DNA from: Prauserella endophytica | Lineage (GTDB): Bacteria > Actinomycetota > Actinomycetes > Mycobacteriales > Pseudonocardiaceae | DNA length: 64,000 nucleotides | Direction: 5' to 3' | Assembly: GCF_005146945.1 (NCBI RefSeq) | Contig: NZ_SWMS01000002.1 | Coordinates: 558,001-622,000, forward strand | Part shown: positions 8,533 through 16,492 of the stretch, piece by piece | Position numbering within the stretch: the first letter of the stretch is position 1 | Layout of the letters: the number at the start of each line of letters is the position of its first letter | Notes under the pieces: model-generated | What the model saw: the letters and a program-made list of their open reading frames with translations, nothing else | The model's database searches: none | Told to the model about the DNA's origin: nothing | Position numbers and translations under genes: made by a program

Positions 8533-9560
8533 GCCGCCACCTCGACCGCCAGCCGCTGCCGCACCTGCGGAACCACCTTCGTGGCCAGCAGCTCCACGCG
8601 CGCCGAGCCGCTCTCCACCGGCTCGCCAGGCAGCTGGGCCCAGAAGTGCACGTCCTTGATCTGCGGCCGGTCCCGCAACAGCGTGGTCAGCTCGTCGACC
8701 GCCGTGGCCGGGTCCCACAGCTGGAAGGCGCCGGCGTCGAGGATCTGGCCGGGGTCGGTGAAGCGCGGGACTTCGTCAGGCGGGCCGAAAGCACCCCACG
8801 AGATGTAATTGTTCAGCTGGTACAGCGCGTGCTCGCCGATCCGGGACCACTCGCGTTCCGGGTCCTCCGCGATCACCGCCCACTGGCCCGCGTAGATCTC
8901 GCCGTCCTCCGGGGACTTCCCGACCCGCTCCAGCGCATCCACATAGGACTGGTGATGGGCGTTCTGGGTGCTGAGGAAGCCGTCGCCGATGCGGGCGGCG
9001 CGTTCGATCGCCCGGTCGGCCATCGCGCCGACGAGCAGTTTCGGGGTCCGCTCCGGCGCGGGGGTGACGCGCACCGAGGGCAGCCGGAACCGCTTGCCCT
9101 CGAAGGGTTCGCCGCTTCCCGACCAGGCTCGGCGGATGAGCGCGATGCTCTCCTCCAGCAGGCTCGGCCGGTGGCGGAGGTCGCGGTCGAACGCCGCGAA
9201 CTCCGGTGCCCAGTAGCCCTGCCCGACGCCGAGCTCGAACCGGCCGCCGGTGAGCAGCGAGACCGTGGCGGCGTCCTCGGCGAGGCGCACGGGGTTGTGC
9301 AGGGGGGCGACGATGAGGTTGGTGCCGATCGTCATCGTGGACGTGCGTTCCCCGATCGCCGCCGCCAGCGCGAACGGGGACGGGGTGTAGCCGTCGTCGC
9401 AGAAGTGATGCTCGGTCAGCCAGACGGAGCCGAGGCCGAGGCCCTCGGCCCAGGCGATCTGGTCGAGCGCCTCCCGGTAGAGGGTGCTGAACGGGCGATG
9501 CCAGCGCTGGGGGTTGCGGAAGTCGTACCAGAGTCCGAAGGTGCGGTCCTGCTCGCTCAC
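8529..9560 (-). CDS. Luciferase-like flavin monooxygenase (LLM), third copy
   Basis: A 343-aa LLM with TEHHFCDDGYTPSP near residue 50, TIGTNLIVAPLHNPVRLAED, and the GGRFELGVGQGYW loop. The GTG start at 9558-9560 is preceded by AAAGGAG at a good distance. Downstream it overlaps the acyl-CoA ligase by 4 bp; upstream about 100 bp separate it from the kinase gene. Like its two paralogues it needs reduced flavin. The loop and N-terminal region differ from those of the other two LLMs, arguing for a different substrate rather than a recent duplication. Confidence 0.9.
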   Translation of the reverse strand: MSEQDRTFGLWYDFRNPQRWHRPFSTLYREALDQIAWAEGLGLGSVWLTEHHFCDDGYTPSPFALAAAIGERTSTMTIGTNLIVAPLHNPVRLAEDAATVSLLTGGRFELGVGQGYWAPEFAAFDRDLRHRPSLLEESIALIRRAWSGSGEPFEGKRFRLPSVRVTPAPERTPKLLVGAMADRAIERAARIGDGFLSTQNAHHQSYVDALERVGKSPEDGEIYAGQWAVIAEDPEREWSRIGEHALYQLNNYISWGAFGPPDEVPRFTDPGQILDAGAFQLWDPATAVDELTTLLRDRPQIKDVHFWAQLPGEPVESGSARVELLATKVVPQVRQRLAVEVAA

Positions 9561-9661
9561 GCCGTCTCCTTTGTCGACGTTGCCGGTGCCCGTCGAGCGT
9601 GCCCCGCCGGGTGCGGGGCGCCCAAGGTGAACCGGAGGCCGTGGTTGTGGGGAACTCCAAA

Positions 9662-10681
9662 TCACCCGCCGAGGCCGGCCGCGGCGGCCGCCTCGTCCAG
9701 CAGCGCGGGCACGTCGTGCTCCAGCGCCGCCGCGTAGGGGGTGTCCAGCTCCCCGGCGAGGTACTGCGAGTAGGCCGCCTCGACGATGGCCGCGAGTTTG
9801 AACAGCGCCAGGCAGACGTAGTACCCGACGTTCTCCACGGGCCTGCCCACCGCCTCGCGGTACCGCGCGAGCAGGTGATCGCGCGTGGGCGCGCCCGGCA
9901 GACGCGAAACGGCCTGGATCGCGGGCATGCCGGGGCGGGGCCGTTCGCCCCAGAACGCGAGCAGCAGCCCGAGGTCGAGCAGCGGATCGCCGATCGTGGC
10001 CATCTCCCAGTCGATCACCGCGAGCAACCGGGGCTCGTGCACCGAGAACAGGCAGTTGTCGAGGTGGAAGTCTCCGTGCAGCAAGGCGGGCGGGCCGTCC
10101 TCGGGGCGATTGTCCTCCAGCCACCGGGCGACGCGGCGCAGCATGGGCAGCGGGCGGCGGGCGATGCCCTTCCACTGCCCGTACCAGCGGGGGACCTGCC
10201 GTTCGAGGAAGTTCGCCGGGCGGCCGAAATCGCCGAGCCCCGCCCCACGCCAGTCGGCGAGGTGGATCGCCGCGAGCGCGTCGACGACCTCGTCGGCCAG
10301 CCTGGTGAGCGCATCCGGGTGGTCGCGGTATGCCTCCGGCAGCTCGCTGGTGATCGACACCGCGCCGGGCACGTGCTCCATGACCAGGAACGGCGCCATC
10401 GGCACGCTCGCGTCGTCGCACAGCGCGACCGGCCGGGGCGCGGCGACGGCGGTGCCCTCCAGAGCGGAGAGCAGCCGGTGCTCCCTGGCGACGCTGTGCG
10501 CCGAGGCCGACAGCGCCTGCCGTGGCGGCCTGCGCAGCACGTACTCGGTGCCGGCACAGGTCAGCAGGCAGGTCTCGTTGGAGTTGCCGCCGGCGAGGCG
10601 GCGCAGCTCCCACGGCCCCGGCCTGCCGGTGTGCTCGGTGAGCCAGTCCGCGACCGGGCGGCCCAGTGCCGTGGCGGTCAT
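9662..10681 (-). CDS. APH-family kinase paired with acyl-CoA dehydrogenase
   Basis: A 339-aa aminoglycoside-phosphotransferase-fold protein: GGNSNETCLLT near residue 31, LLHGDFHLDNC (Brenner HxDxxxxN catalytic motif) and VIDWEMATIGDPLLDLG (metal-binding D). Its ATG overlaps the stop of the ACAD gene by 4 bp. This pairing is known from LvaA/LvaC of levulinate catabolism and the fused human ACAD10/11, where the kinase phosphorylates a hydroxyacyl-CoA and the ACAD eliminates phosphate. That role, rather than antibiotic resistance, is inferred here from the coupling to an ACAD and an acyl-CoA ligase. Confidence 0.88.
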   Translation of the reverse strand: MTATALGRPVADWLTEHTGRPGPWELRRLAGGNSNETCLLTCAGTEYVLRRPPRQALSASAHSVAREHRLLSALEGTAVAAPRPVALCDDASVPMAPFLVMEHVPGAVSITSELPEAYRDHPDALTRLADEVVDALAAIHLADWRGAGLGDFGRPANFLERQVPRWYGQWKGIARRPLPMLRRVARWLEDNRPEDGPPALLHGDFHLDNCLFSVHEPRLLAVIDWEMATIGDPLLDLGLLLAFWGERPRPGMPAIQAVSRLPGAPTRDHLLARYREAVGRPVENVGYYVCLALFKLAAIVEAAYSQYLAGELDTPYAAALEHDVPALLDEAAAAAGLGG

Positions 10682-11958
10682 CCCGCGGCCATCGCGAGGT
10701 CGAGCTGGCCGCGGAACCGCTCCAGCGCGTCCGCGCGGCGGGTCGGGATGTGCTCGGTGGGGACCGCGCGGGCGGAGTAGCCCTTGAGCAGGCGTTTCGC
10801 GACGGTCACCCGGTGGACCTCGTCTGGCCCGTCGTAGATCCGCGCCGCGCGGGCCCAGCGGTACATCTGCTCCAGCGGCAGGTCCGTCGAGAAGCCCAGC
10901 GACCCGTGCACCTGGATCGCCCTGTCGATCACGTCGTGCAGCACGGCGGCGCCGTGGTACTTGATCATCGCGATGTCGGTGCGCGCCTCCTTGGCGCCGA
11001 CCTGGTCGATCTTCCATGCCGTCTGCAAGGTCAGCAGCCTGGCGGACTCGATCGCCGCGGCGGAGTCGGCCACCCAGTTCTGCACGGTCTGCTTCTCCGA
11101 GAGCAGGCTGCCGTGCACGTCGATGCTCACAGCGCGCTCGCACAGCATGTCGAACGCCCTGCGGCACACGCCGATCCAGCGCATGCAGTGGTGGATCCGG
11201 CCTGGGCCGAGCCGCTGCTGGGCCAGCGCGAACGCATCGCCGCGGCCGCCGAGCAGGTTCTGCGCGGGCACGCGCACGTCGTGGTAGCCGACCTCGCAGT
11301 GCGACCACACGGGATTGCGGTGCTCAGGGTCGTTCATGAGACCGAGCTCGCGCGTCTCGATGCCGGGAACGCCGGTGGGCACGATGAGCATCGACATCCG
11401 GTGGTGCGGGGGCGCGTCGGGCTCGGTGACCGCCATGACGATGTGGAAGTCGGCGCGCGAGGCGTTGCCGACGAACCACTTGCGGCCATTGAGCACCCAG
11501 TCACCTCCCTCGAGCCTCGCCGAGGTGGTGAACTGCCGCGGATCCGAGCCGGTGCCCTGCTCCGTCATGGAGAACGCGCTGAGCAGCGTCCCGTCGAGCA
11601 GCGGGCGCATCCAGCGGGCACGCTGTTCCTCCGTGCCCGCGAGCGCGAGCAGCTCGGCGTTGCCCGAGTCCGGCGCCTGGCAGCCGAAGACGTACGGCGC
11701 CAGTTCGCTGGTGCCGAGGATCTCGTGCAGGAGGCCGAGCTTGAGCTGTCCGTACCCCTGGCCGCCGAGCTCGGGGCCGAGGTGGGCGGCCCACAGGCCG
11801 TGCTCCTTGACCCGCTGCTGCAGCGGAGTGGCCAGCTTCCGGAATCCGGCGTGGTCGAGGTCGAGCACCTCGAGTGGGTAGATCTCCTCGCGCACGAACT
11901 CGCGTGCCCAGTCCAGCTTCGCCGCGAACTCGGGTTCGGTGGAGAAGTCCCAGGTCAT
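10678..11958 (-). CDS. Acyl-CoA dehydrogenase (ACAD10/11-like), first pair
   Basis: A 426-aa flavoprotein with ACAD signatures: AFSMTEQGTGSDP near residue 130, NGRKWFVGNA, and the C-terminal GPDEVHRVTVAKRLL. I take the internal ATG at 11956-11958 (MTWDFSTEPEF) as start; a frame extension to 12036 has no ribosome-binding site. It is the first enzyme gene of the minus-strand operon and is coupled to the kinase gene by ATGA. In ACAD11-type systems it turns a phosphorylated hydroxyacyl-CoA into an enoyl-CoA; ordinary alpha,beta-dehydrogenation is the alternative. Confidence 0.92.
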   Translation of the reverse strand: MTWDFSTEPEFAAKLDWAREFVREEIYPLEVLDLDHAGFRKLATPLQQRVKEHGLWAAHLGPELGGQGYGQLKLGLLHEILGTSELAPYVFGCQAPDSGNAELLALAGTEEQRARWMRPLLDGTLLSAFSMTEQGTGSDPRQFTTSARLEGGDWVLNGRKWFVGNASRADFHIVMAVTEPDAPPHHRMSMLIVPTGVPGIETRELGLMNDPEHRNPVWSHCEVGYHDVRVPAQNLLGGRGDAFALAQQRLGPGRIHHCMRWIGVCRRAFDMLCERAVSIDVHGSLLSEKQTVQNWVADSAAAIESARLLTLQTAWKIDQVGAKEARTDIAMIKYHGAAVLHDVIDRAIQVHGSLGFSTDLPLEQMYRWARAARIYDGPDEVHRVTVAKRLLKGYSARAVPTEHIPTRRADALERFRGQLDLAMAAG

Positions 11959-12066
11959 CTGCCGCCCTCTCGATCCGCTGTCGATGAACGGCTCAACGCT
12001 AGGAACGTCCCTGGTCCGTAGGCCAGCGCCGGGCACGGCCGGATTTGTGGACTCCCACAGCGAGGG

Positions 12067-12270
12067 TCAGATGCGCTCGATCACCACGCGCATGCACTGG
12101 GTCCGGCCGCAGCACGGAACCCCGCACTGCTGCTTGCCGGTCGGGCGCAGGCACCCGACACAGAGCCCGTCGACCACCTTCTTCGTCGTCCGCACCACCT
12201 TGCCCTTGCGGGTGGCGACCTTGTCGGCGGACTTGTCGAGCGCGCGTGCGACCCCGGCCCAGATTCCCAT
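12067..12270 (-). CDS. Small cysteine-rich protein, unknown function
   Basis: A 67-aa basic protein. The N-terminal half is a Lys/Arg-rich amphipathic helix (VARALDKSADKVATRKGK). The C-terminal half has six cysteines in the order C-x2-C-x8-C-x3-CC-x4-C, ending CMRVVIERI, which looks like a metal-binding or disulfide knuckle. The start at 12268-12270 has a strong GGAGGAGG upstream. It lies between the TetR gene and the ACAD operon, on the same strand as both. I do not recognise a family. Confidence 0.6.
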   Translation of the reverse strand: MGIWAGVARALDKSADKVATRKGKVVRTTKKVVDGLCVGCLRPTGKQQCGVPCCGRTQCMRVVIERI

Positions 12271-12338
12271 CTCCGGCCCCTCCTCCATGCGAATGGCGAC
12301 ACTGCGTGATTCAAATGTCACTCGCCGCATGCGGGAAC

Positions 12339-12926
12339 TCAAGAAGGTTCCACCTGACGGGTTGCCGCGCCCACGATGTTGAGGGCGAACTCGCTGTACT
12401 GCCAGACCAGTGTGTCCTCGCTGTACTCGCCGTCCTCGCGGTACCAGACGGCCACGCCCATGCCGAGGTCGAGGATCGCGTAGGAGGCGAGCTTGACCGA
12501 GGCGACGTGAAAGTCGCCCGTGGCGACGCCCGCCTCGACGAGCTCGCGGAAGGCGGCCTCGTACTCGGAGCGCAGAGCGAGCACGCGGCCGCGATGAGGT
12601 TCCACCAGTGCCCGGATCTCGCGGTTGCCGACGAACGCCTCCAGGCGGTGTCGCGCGTGGTAGCGGACGTGGGCCTCGGTGGCGCGCCGCAGGCGTTCGA
12701 CGGGGTCGGCGGTGGTGGCGACGGCAGTGCGGTGCACGGCGAGCAGTTCCGTCATCGTGGCGGTCATGATCCGCGCGAGAACGTCCTGTTTGGAGTCGAC
12801 GTGCTTGTAGAGGCTCGGGGCGCGCATCCCGACGGCCGCGCCGAGGTCGGCCATCGTCGTGGCCTCGTATCCCTTGCGGGTGAACAGCTCGAGCGCTGCC
12901 GTCCGGATGTCGGCGAACCGGTCCAC
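12339..12926 (-). CDS. TetR-family transcriptional repressor
   Basis: A 195-aa TetR regulator. The helix-turn-helix is residues about 20-50 (TTMADLGAAVGMRAPSLYKHV), with the C-terminal ligand domain typical of FadR-like or KstR2-like regulators (TetR_C_33-type). It is divergent from the ACAD/kinase/SDR operon at 13,044. The space between holds two palindromes, GCTAAC-tcat-GTTAGC and GCTAAT-gttc-ATTAGC, which are the probable operators. It therefore likely represses itself and the plus-strand operon, and perhaps the minus-strand operon read-through. The inducer is probably an acyl-CoA (inferred). Confidence 0.9.
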   Translation of the reverse strand: MDRFADIRTAALELFTRKGYEATTMADLGAAVGMRAPSLYKHVDSKQDVLARIMTATMTELLAVHRTAVATTADPVERLRRATEAHVRYHARHRLEAFVGNREIRALVEPHRGRVLALRSEYEAAFRELVEAGVATGDFHVASVKLASYAILDLGMGVAVWYREDGEYSEDTLVWQYSEFALNIVGAATRQVEPS

Positions 12927-12946
12927 GTCACCTCCAGCTCCCGTGA

Positions 12947-12962
12947 GCTAACTCATGTTAGC
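12947..12962. promoter_or_regulatory. TetR operator 1
   Basis: A perfect 6-bp inverted repeat, GCTAAC-tcat-GTTAGC, 21 bp upstream of the TetR start. It shares the consensus GCTAAY-n4-RTTAGC with the site at 13,013. Confidence 0.7.
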
Positions 12963-13012
12963 GGACGTCTTCGCGTTGATTGATTCCGTGCGGGCTCGGC
13001 GCTAACGTCACG

Positions 13013-13028
13013 GCTAATGTTCATTAGC
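13013..13028. promoter_or_regulatory. TetR operator 2
   Basis: A perfect inverted repeat, GCTAAT-gttc-ATTAGC, 16 bp upstream of the plus-strand ACAD start. An extra GCTAAC half site lies at 13,001 and a GCTAAC overlaps the right end. A protein here would cover the promoter of the plus-strand operon. Confidence 0.7.
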
Positions 13029-13043
13029 TAACGTGGAGGCGCC

Positions 13044-14237
13044 ATGGCCGTCGACCTCACTCCCAGCCCGGACGTCGCCGAGCTCGCCCGGCGCACCGCC
13101 GGCTTCGTCCGCGACGTGGTGATCCCCGTCGAGGAGGCGAACGACGGCGTCGCGCGGACGGAGGAGATCCGGGCGACCCTGCAGTCAGGCGCCAAGGAAG
13201 CCGGGATCTTCGCCCCGCACGTCGGCGCGGCGTACGGCGGGCACGGGCTCGACATGCGGGGCCGGGCCGCCGTGTTCGAGGAGGCCGGCTACTCGCTGCT
13301 GGGCCCGCTCGCGCTGAACATCGCGGCGCCGGACGAGGGCAACATGCACATGCTCGAGGCGATCGCGACCGACGAGCAGAAGGAGCGCTACCTGCGGCCG
13401 CTCGCGGCGGGCGAGATCCGGTCGTGCTTCGCGATGACCGAGCCGGCGCCCGGAGCGGGTTCCGACCCCGGGGCGCTCGCCACGACGGCCACCCGAGTGC
13501 CCGGTGGGTGGCGCATCGACGGGCACAAGTGGTTCATCACCGGCGCGGACGGCGCCGGGTTCGCCATCTGCATGGCGAGGACGTCGGGCCGGCCAGGGGA
13601 GGCCGGGGGAGCGACGATGTTCCTCGTCGACGCCGACAACCCCGGCATGAAGCCGGTGCGGCACATCGACACGCTGGACGAAAGCCTGTACGGCGGGCAC
13701 ATCGAGCTCGTCTTCGACAACTGCGTTGTGCCGGACGAGGCGGTGCTCGGCGAGGTCGACGAGGGTTTCCGTTACGCGCAGGTTCGGCTCGGGCCCGCGC
13801 GGATGACGCACTGCATGCGCTGGCTCGGCATCGCAAGGCGCGCACAGGACATCGCCGTCGCGCGCGCCGCGGAGCGCGAGCTGTTCGGCTCCCGGCTGGG
13901 CGAGCTGGGCATGGTCCAGCAGCTGATCGCTGACAGCGAGATCGACATCGCCGCGGCCCGTGGGCTTATCCTGCGGGCGTGCTGGGAGCTGGACCAGGGC
14001 CGCTCGGCGTCGCAGTCCACCTCGATCGCCAAGACGTTCTGTGCCGAGGCGATCTGGCGCGTGGTCGACCGCGCGGTGCAGATCTGCGGCTCGCTGGGCA
14101 TCTCGGGCGACCTGCTGCTGGGCCGGTTCCTGCGGGAGGTCCGGCCGTTCCGGATCTACGACGGGCCCTCGGAGACGCACCGCTGGGCCATCGCCCGGCG
14201 GGTCCTGCGCCGCCACGACGCGCAGGTGGCCGGATGA
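13044..14237 (+). CDS. Acyl-CoA dehydrogenase (ACAD10/11-like), second pair
   Basis: A 397-aa ACAD with CFAMTEPAPGAGSDP near residue 130, GHKWFITGA and C-terminal GPSETHRWAIARRVLRRH. It is clearly related to the ACAD at 10,678 (shared RLGPARMTHCMRWLGI-type segment) but not a recent copy. GTGGAGG lies just before the ATG. The following kinase gene overlaps its stop by 4 bp. The operon is preceded by a TetR operator. Together with the kinase it probably removes a hydroxyl group from a hydroxyacyl-CoA. Confidence 0.93.
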   Translation: MAVDLTPSPDVAELARRTAGFVRDVVIPVEEANDGVARTEEIRATLQSGAKEAGIFAPHVGAAYGGHGLDMRGRAAVFEEAGYSLLGPLALNIAAPDEGNMHMLEAIATDEQKERYLRPLAAGEIRSCFAMTEPAPGAGSDPGALATTATRVPGGWRIDGHKWFITGADGAGFAICMARTSGRPGEAGGATMFLVDADNPGMKPVRHIDTLDESLYGGHIELVFDNCVVPDEAVLGEVDEGFRYAQVRLGPARMTHCMRWLGIARRAQDIAVARAAERELFGSRLGELGMVQQLIADSEIDIAAARGLILRACWELDQGRSASQSTSIAKTFCAEAIWRVVDRAVQICGSLGISGDLLLGRFLREVRPFRIYDGPSETHRWAIARRVLRRHDAQVAG

Positions 14238-15265
14238 CCGCCGATCGGTCCACACCGGACGGTCTCGACCTGCCCGCGCTGGAGGCGTTCTTCGCCGGGC
14301 ACGTCCCCGGCTTCGGCGGCACGCTGCGCGCCGAGCTGCTGCAGGGCGGGCGCTCGAACCTGACCTACCTGCTCTCGGACGGGCGGCGGCGGTGGGTGCT
14401 GCGCCGCCCGCCGCTGGGCGGGCTCACCCCGTCGGCGCACGACATGGGCCGCGAGTACCGGGTGGTCGCCGCGCTGGGGAACAGCGACGTGCCGGTCGCA
14501 CGCGCCGTCGCTTTCGCCGAAGCGGATGTGCTCGGGGTGCCGTGCTCGATCGTCGAGTACGTCGAGGGCTCCGTGCTGCGCACCACGGGGCAGCTGCACG
14601 CACTGTCCGATCCGGACATCGCCCGCTGCGCATACGGCCTCGTGGACGCGCTGGCCCGGCTGCACGCCGTGGACCCCGTCGCGGTAGGCCTGGGTGGCTT
14701 CGGGCGGCCGGAAGGCTACCTCGGGCGTCAGGTGCGGCGTTGGCGCGACCAGTGGGAACGCGTGCGAACGCGCTCGCTCGGCGACATCGAGAGGCTCCAC
14801 GCGCGCCTCGCCGACCTGTGCCCGCAGGAGAGCGGCGCGTCGATCGTGCACGGCGACTTCCGGATCGACAACGCCATCCTCGACCCCGGCGACCCGGGAC
14901 GCGTGCTGGCGATCGTGGACTGGGAGATGGCCACGCTCGGTGACCCGCTGGCCGATCTCGGCCTGCACCTCGTCTACGCCGACCCCGCGTTCGCGCCCGT
15001 CCTCGCGGGCTCGGCGCCGTCCACGAGCGACCGGCTGCCGCCGGTGGAGGAGCTCGCACAGCGCTACGCCGAGGTCGCCGGGCGGGACCTCGGCCGCCTC
15101 GACTTCTACCTCGGGCTCGGGTACTTCAAGATCGCCGTGATCGCCGAGGGCATCCACGCCCGCTTCCAGCAGGGCCTGACCAGGGGGTCGGGCTTCGAGC
15201 GCGTGGGCGAGGCGGTGGCCCCGCTGGCCGCCGCCGGGCTCCGGGCCCTGGCAACGAATTCGTGA
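14234..15265 (+). CDS. APH-family kinase, second pair
   Basis: A 343-aa APH-fold protein with LLQGGRSNLTYLL near residue 35, IVHGDFRIDNAIL (HxDxxxxN) and IVDWEMATLGDPLADLG. Its ATG overlaps the ACAD stop (ATGA). It matches the kinase at 9,662 in layout and motif spacing. Phosphorylation of a hydroxyacyl-CoA, to make a leaving group for the ACAD, is inferred from the LvaA and ACAD10/11 precedent. A true aminoglycoside kinase is unlikely in this operon. Confidence 0.88.
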   Translation: MTADRSTPDGLDLPALEAFFAGHVPGFGGTLRAELLQGGRSNLTYLLSDGRRRWVLRRPPLGGLTPSAHDMGREYRVVAALGNSDVPVARAVAFAEADVLGVPCSIVEYVEGSVLRTTGQLHALSDPDIARCAYGLVDALARLHAVDPVAVGLGGFGRPEGYLGRQVRRWRDQWERVRTRSLGDIERLHARLADLCPQESGASIVHGDFRIDNAILDPGDPGRVLAIVDWEMATLGDPLADLGLHLVYADPAFAPVLAGSAPSTSDRLPPVEELAQRYAEVAGRDLGRLDFYLGLGYFKIAVIAEGIHARFQQGLTRGSGFERVGEAVAPLAAAGLRALATNS

Positions 15266-15275
15266 AGGAGACGCC

Positions 15276-16043
15276 GTGCCGAACGTACTCGACCTCTTCC
15301 GCCTCGACGGCAAGGTCGCCGTGGTGACGGGCGCCAGCTCGGGTCTTGGCGCCGGGTTCGCGGTCGCACTCGCCCAGGCGGGCGCCGACGTGGTGCTCGC
15401 GGCGCGCCGGACCGATCGGCTGTCCGAGGTCGCCGGGAGGGTCCGCGCGGAGGGAACCCGGGCGCTGACCGTCGCCGCCGACGTCACCGACCCGGACAGC
15501 TGCACCGCGATGGTCGAGGCGGCGACCGGGGAGTTCGGCCGCGTGGACGTGCTCGTGAACAACGCGGGTGTGGGCACGGCGGTTCCGGCGCTGCGCGAGT
15601 CGCCCGACGAGTTCCGCCGGGTGATCGACGTCAACCTCAACGGCGCCTACTGGGCCGCCCAGGCCTGCGGCCGGGTGATGGAGCCGGGGTCGAGCATCGT
15701 GAACATCAGCAGTGTGCTCGCGCTGGTCAAGTCGTACGCCCCGCAGGCCGCCTACGCCGCCAGCAAGGCGGGCGTCCTCGGGCTCACCCGCGATCTCGCG
15801 CAGCAGTGGTCGGGCCGCAAGGGGATCCGGGTCAACGCCATCGCGCCGGGCTACTTCGCCAGCGAGATGACCGAGGAGATCCCGGACGACGTCCTGCTCC
15901 CGTTCCTGAAGCAGGCCAGCCCGCTGGGCAGGCTCGGCGTGCAGCACGAGCTCGACGCGGCCGTGGTGTTCCTCGCGAGCCGGGCGTCGTCCTACATCAC
16001 CGGCGTCACGCTCGCCGTGGACGGCGGCATGTCCGGGCACTGA
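15276..16043 (+). CDS. Short-chain dehydrogenase/reductase
   Basis: A 255-aa SDR with TGASSGLGAGFA, NNAGVG near residue 91, catalytic Ser in VNISSVLAL, and YAASK. The tail SSYITGVTLAVDGGMSGH is typical. It begins 10 bp after the kinase stop with GAAGGAG as ribosome-binding site, so it is the third gene of the TetR-controlled operon. It probably oxidises a hydroxyacyl-CoA or alcohol intermediate. A strong hairpin follows the stop. Confidence 0.92.
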   Translation: MPNVLDLFRLDGKVAVVTGASSGLGAGFAVALAQAGADVVLAARRTDRLSEVAGRVRAEGTRALTVAADVTDPDSCTAMVEAATGEFGRVDVLVNNAGVGTAVPALRESPDEFRRVIDVNLNGAYWAAQACGRVMEPGSSIVNISSVLALVKSYAPQAAYAASKAGVLGLTRDLAQQWSGRKGIRVNAIAPGYFASEMTEEIPDDVLLPFLKQASPLGRLGVQHELDAAVVFLASRASSYITGVTLAVDGGMSGH

Positions 16044-16064
16044 GCGGCCGCCCCAGCTGACGGG

Positions 16065-16117
16065 CCCCCAAGGCCACCTTTGGTGCGCTCAACGCACCAA
16101 AGGTGGCCTTGGGGGCG
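16065..16117. repeat. Perfect 24-bp hairpin, palindromic repeat family and likely terminator
   Basis: Arms 16065-16088 and 16094-16117 are perfectly complementary with a 5-nt loop (ctcaa). The arms contain AAGGCCACC, and the centre GCGCTCAACGC resembles the centre of the element at 17,422. It lies 21 bp after the SDR stop, so it may terminate the operon. Confidence 0.8.
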
Positions 16118-16185
16118 TGCGGCGGCCGCGGCCGGCCGTGCTGCCGCTCCCGCTCGTTCTGCTGCTCGACGTGGTGGTCTGAGCG

Positions 16186-16202
16186 AGGGACCATCGGGGG
16201 TA
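16186..16202 (+). promoter_or_regulatory. Possible DosR-like box
   Basis: AGGGACCATCGGGGGTA lies 17 bp upstream of the DUF1876 gene. The left half matches the GGGAC half of DosR dormancy boxes and the box at 45,606; the right half is weak. Confidence 0.35.
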
Positions 16203-16218
16203 CGGCAGGAGGTGCGCG

Positions 16219-16488
16219 ATGGAACACGAGACGAGGTGGACCGTCGACATCGACATCCACGAGTACGAGGACCGCACGCGAGCGGAGGCCCGGTTGAACA
16301 CCGGCGCGGGCACCGAACGGACCGGGACCGGAACCGCCCGCAAACACCCACGCGACGCCAACGTCCCGGCGATCGGCGACGAACTCGCCGTCGCCAGGGC
16401 GATGGCCGATCTGTCACACCAGCTCATCGAGGCGACCGCGGCCGACATCGAGGCCGTGACCCGGCGCCCCGCGCACCTGACCGAGTAG
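16219..16488 (+). CDS. DUF1876 (Rv1738-like) dormancy protein
   Basis: An 89-aa protein matching the DUF1876/dsRBD-like family of mycobacterial Rv1738: WTVDIDIHEYED near residue 7, GTARKHPRDANVPAIGDELAVARA, and DIEAVTRRPAHL at the end. The structure of Rv1738 resembles ribosome hibernation factors and the gene is induced by DosR in hypoxia. The same role is inferred here. AGGAGGTG is the ribosome-binding site. A possible DosR-like box lies just upstream. Confidence 0.88.
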   Translation: MEHETRWTVDIDIHEYEDRTRAEARLNTGAGTERTGTGTARKHPRDANVPAIGDELAVARAMADLSHQLIEATAADIEAVTRRPAHLTE

Positions 16489-16492
16489 CGCG

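Noticed and set aside
9662-15265. The kinases as antibiotic-resistance genes
   Set aside because: The APH fold is shared, but coupling to ACAD genes and catabolic enzymes points to hydroxyacyl-CoA metabolism instead.
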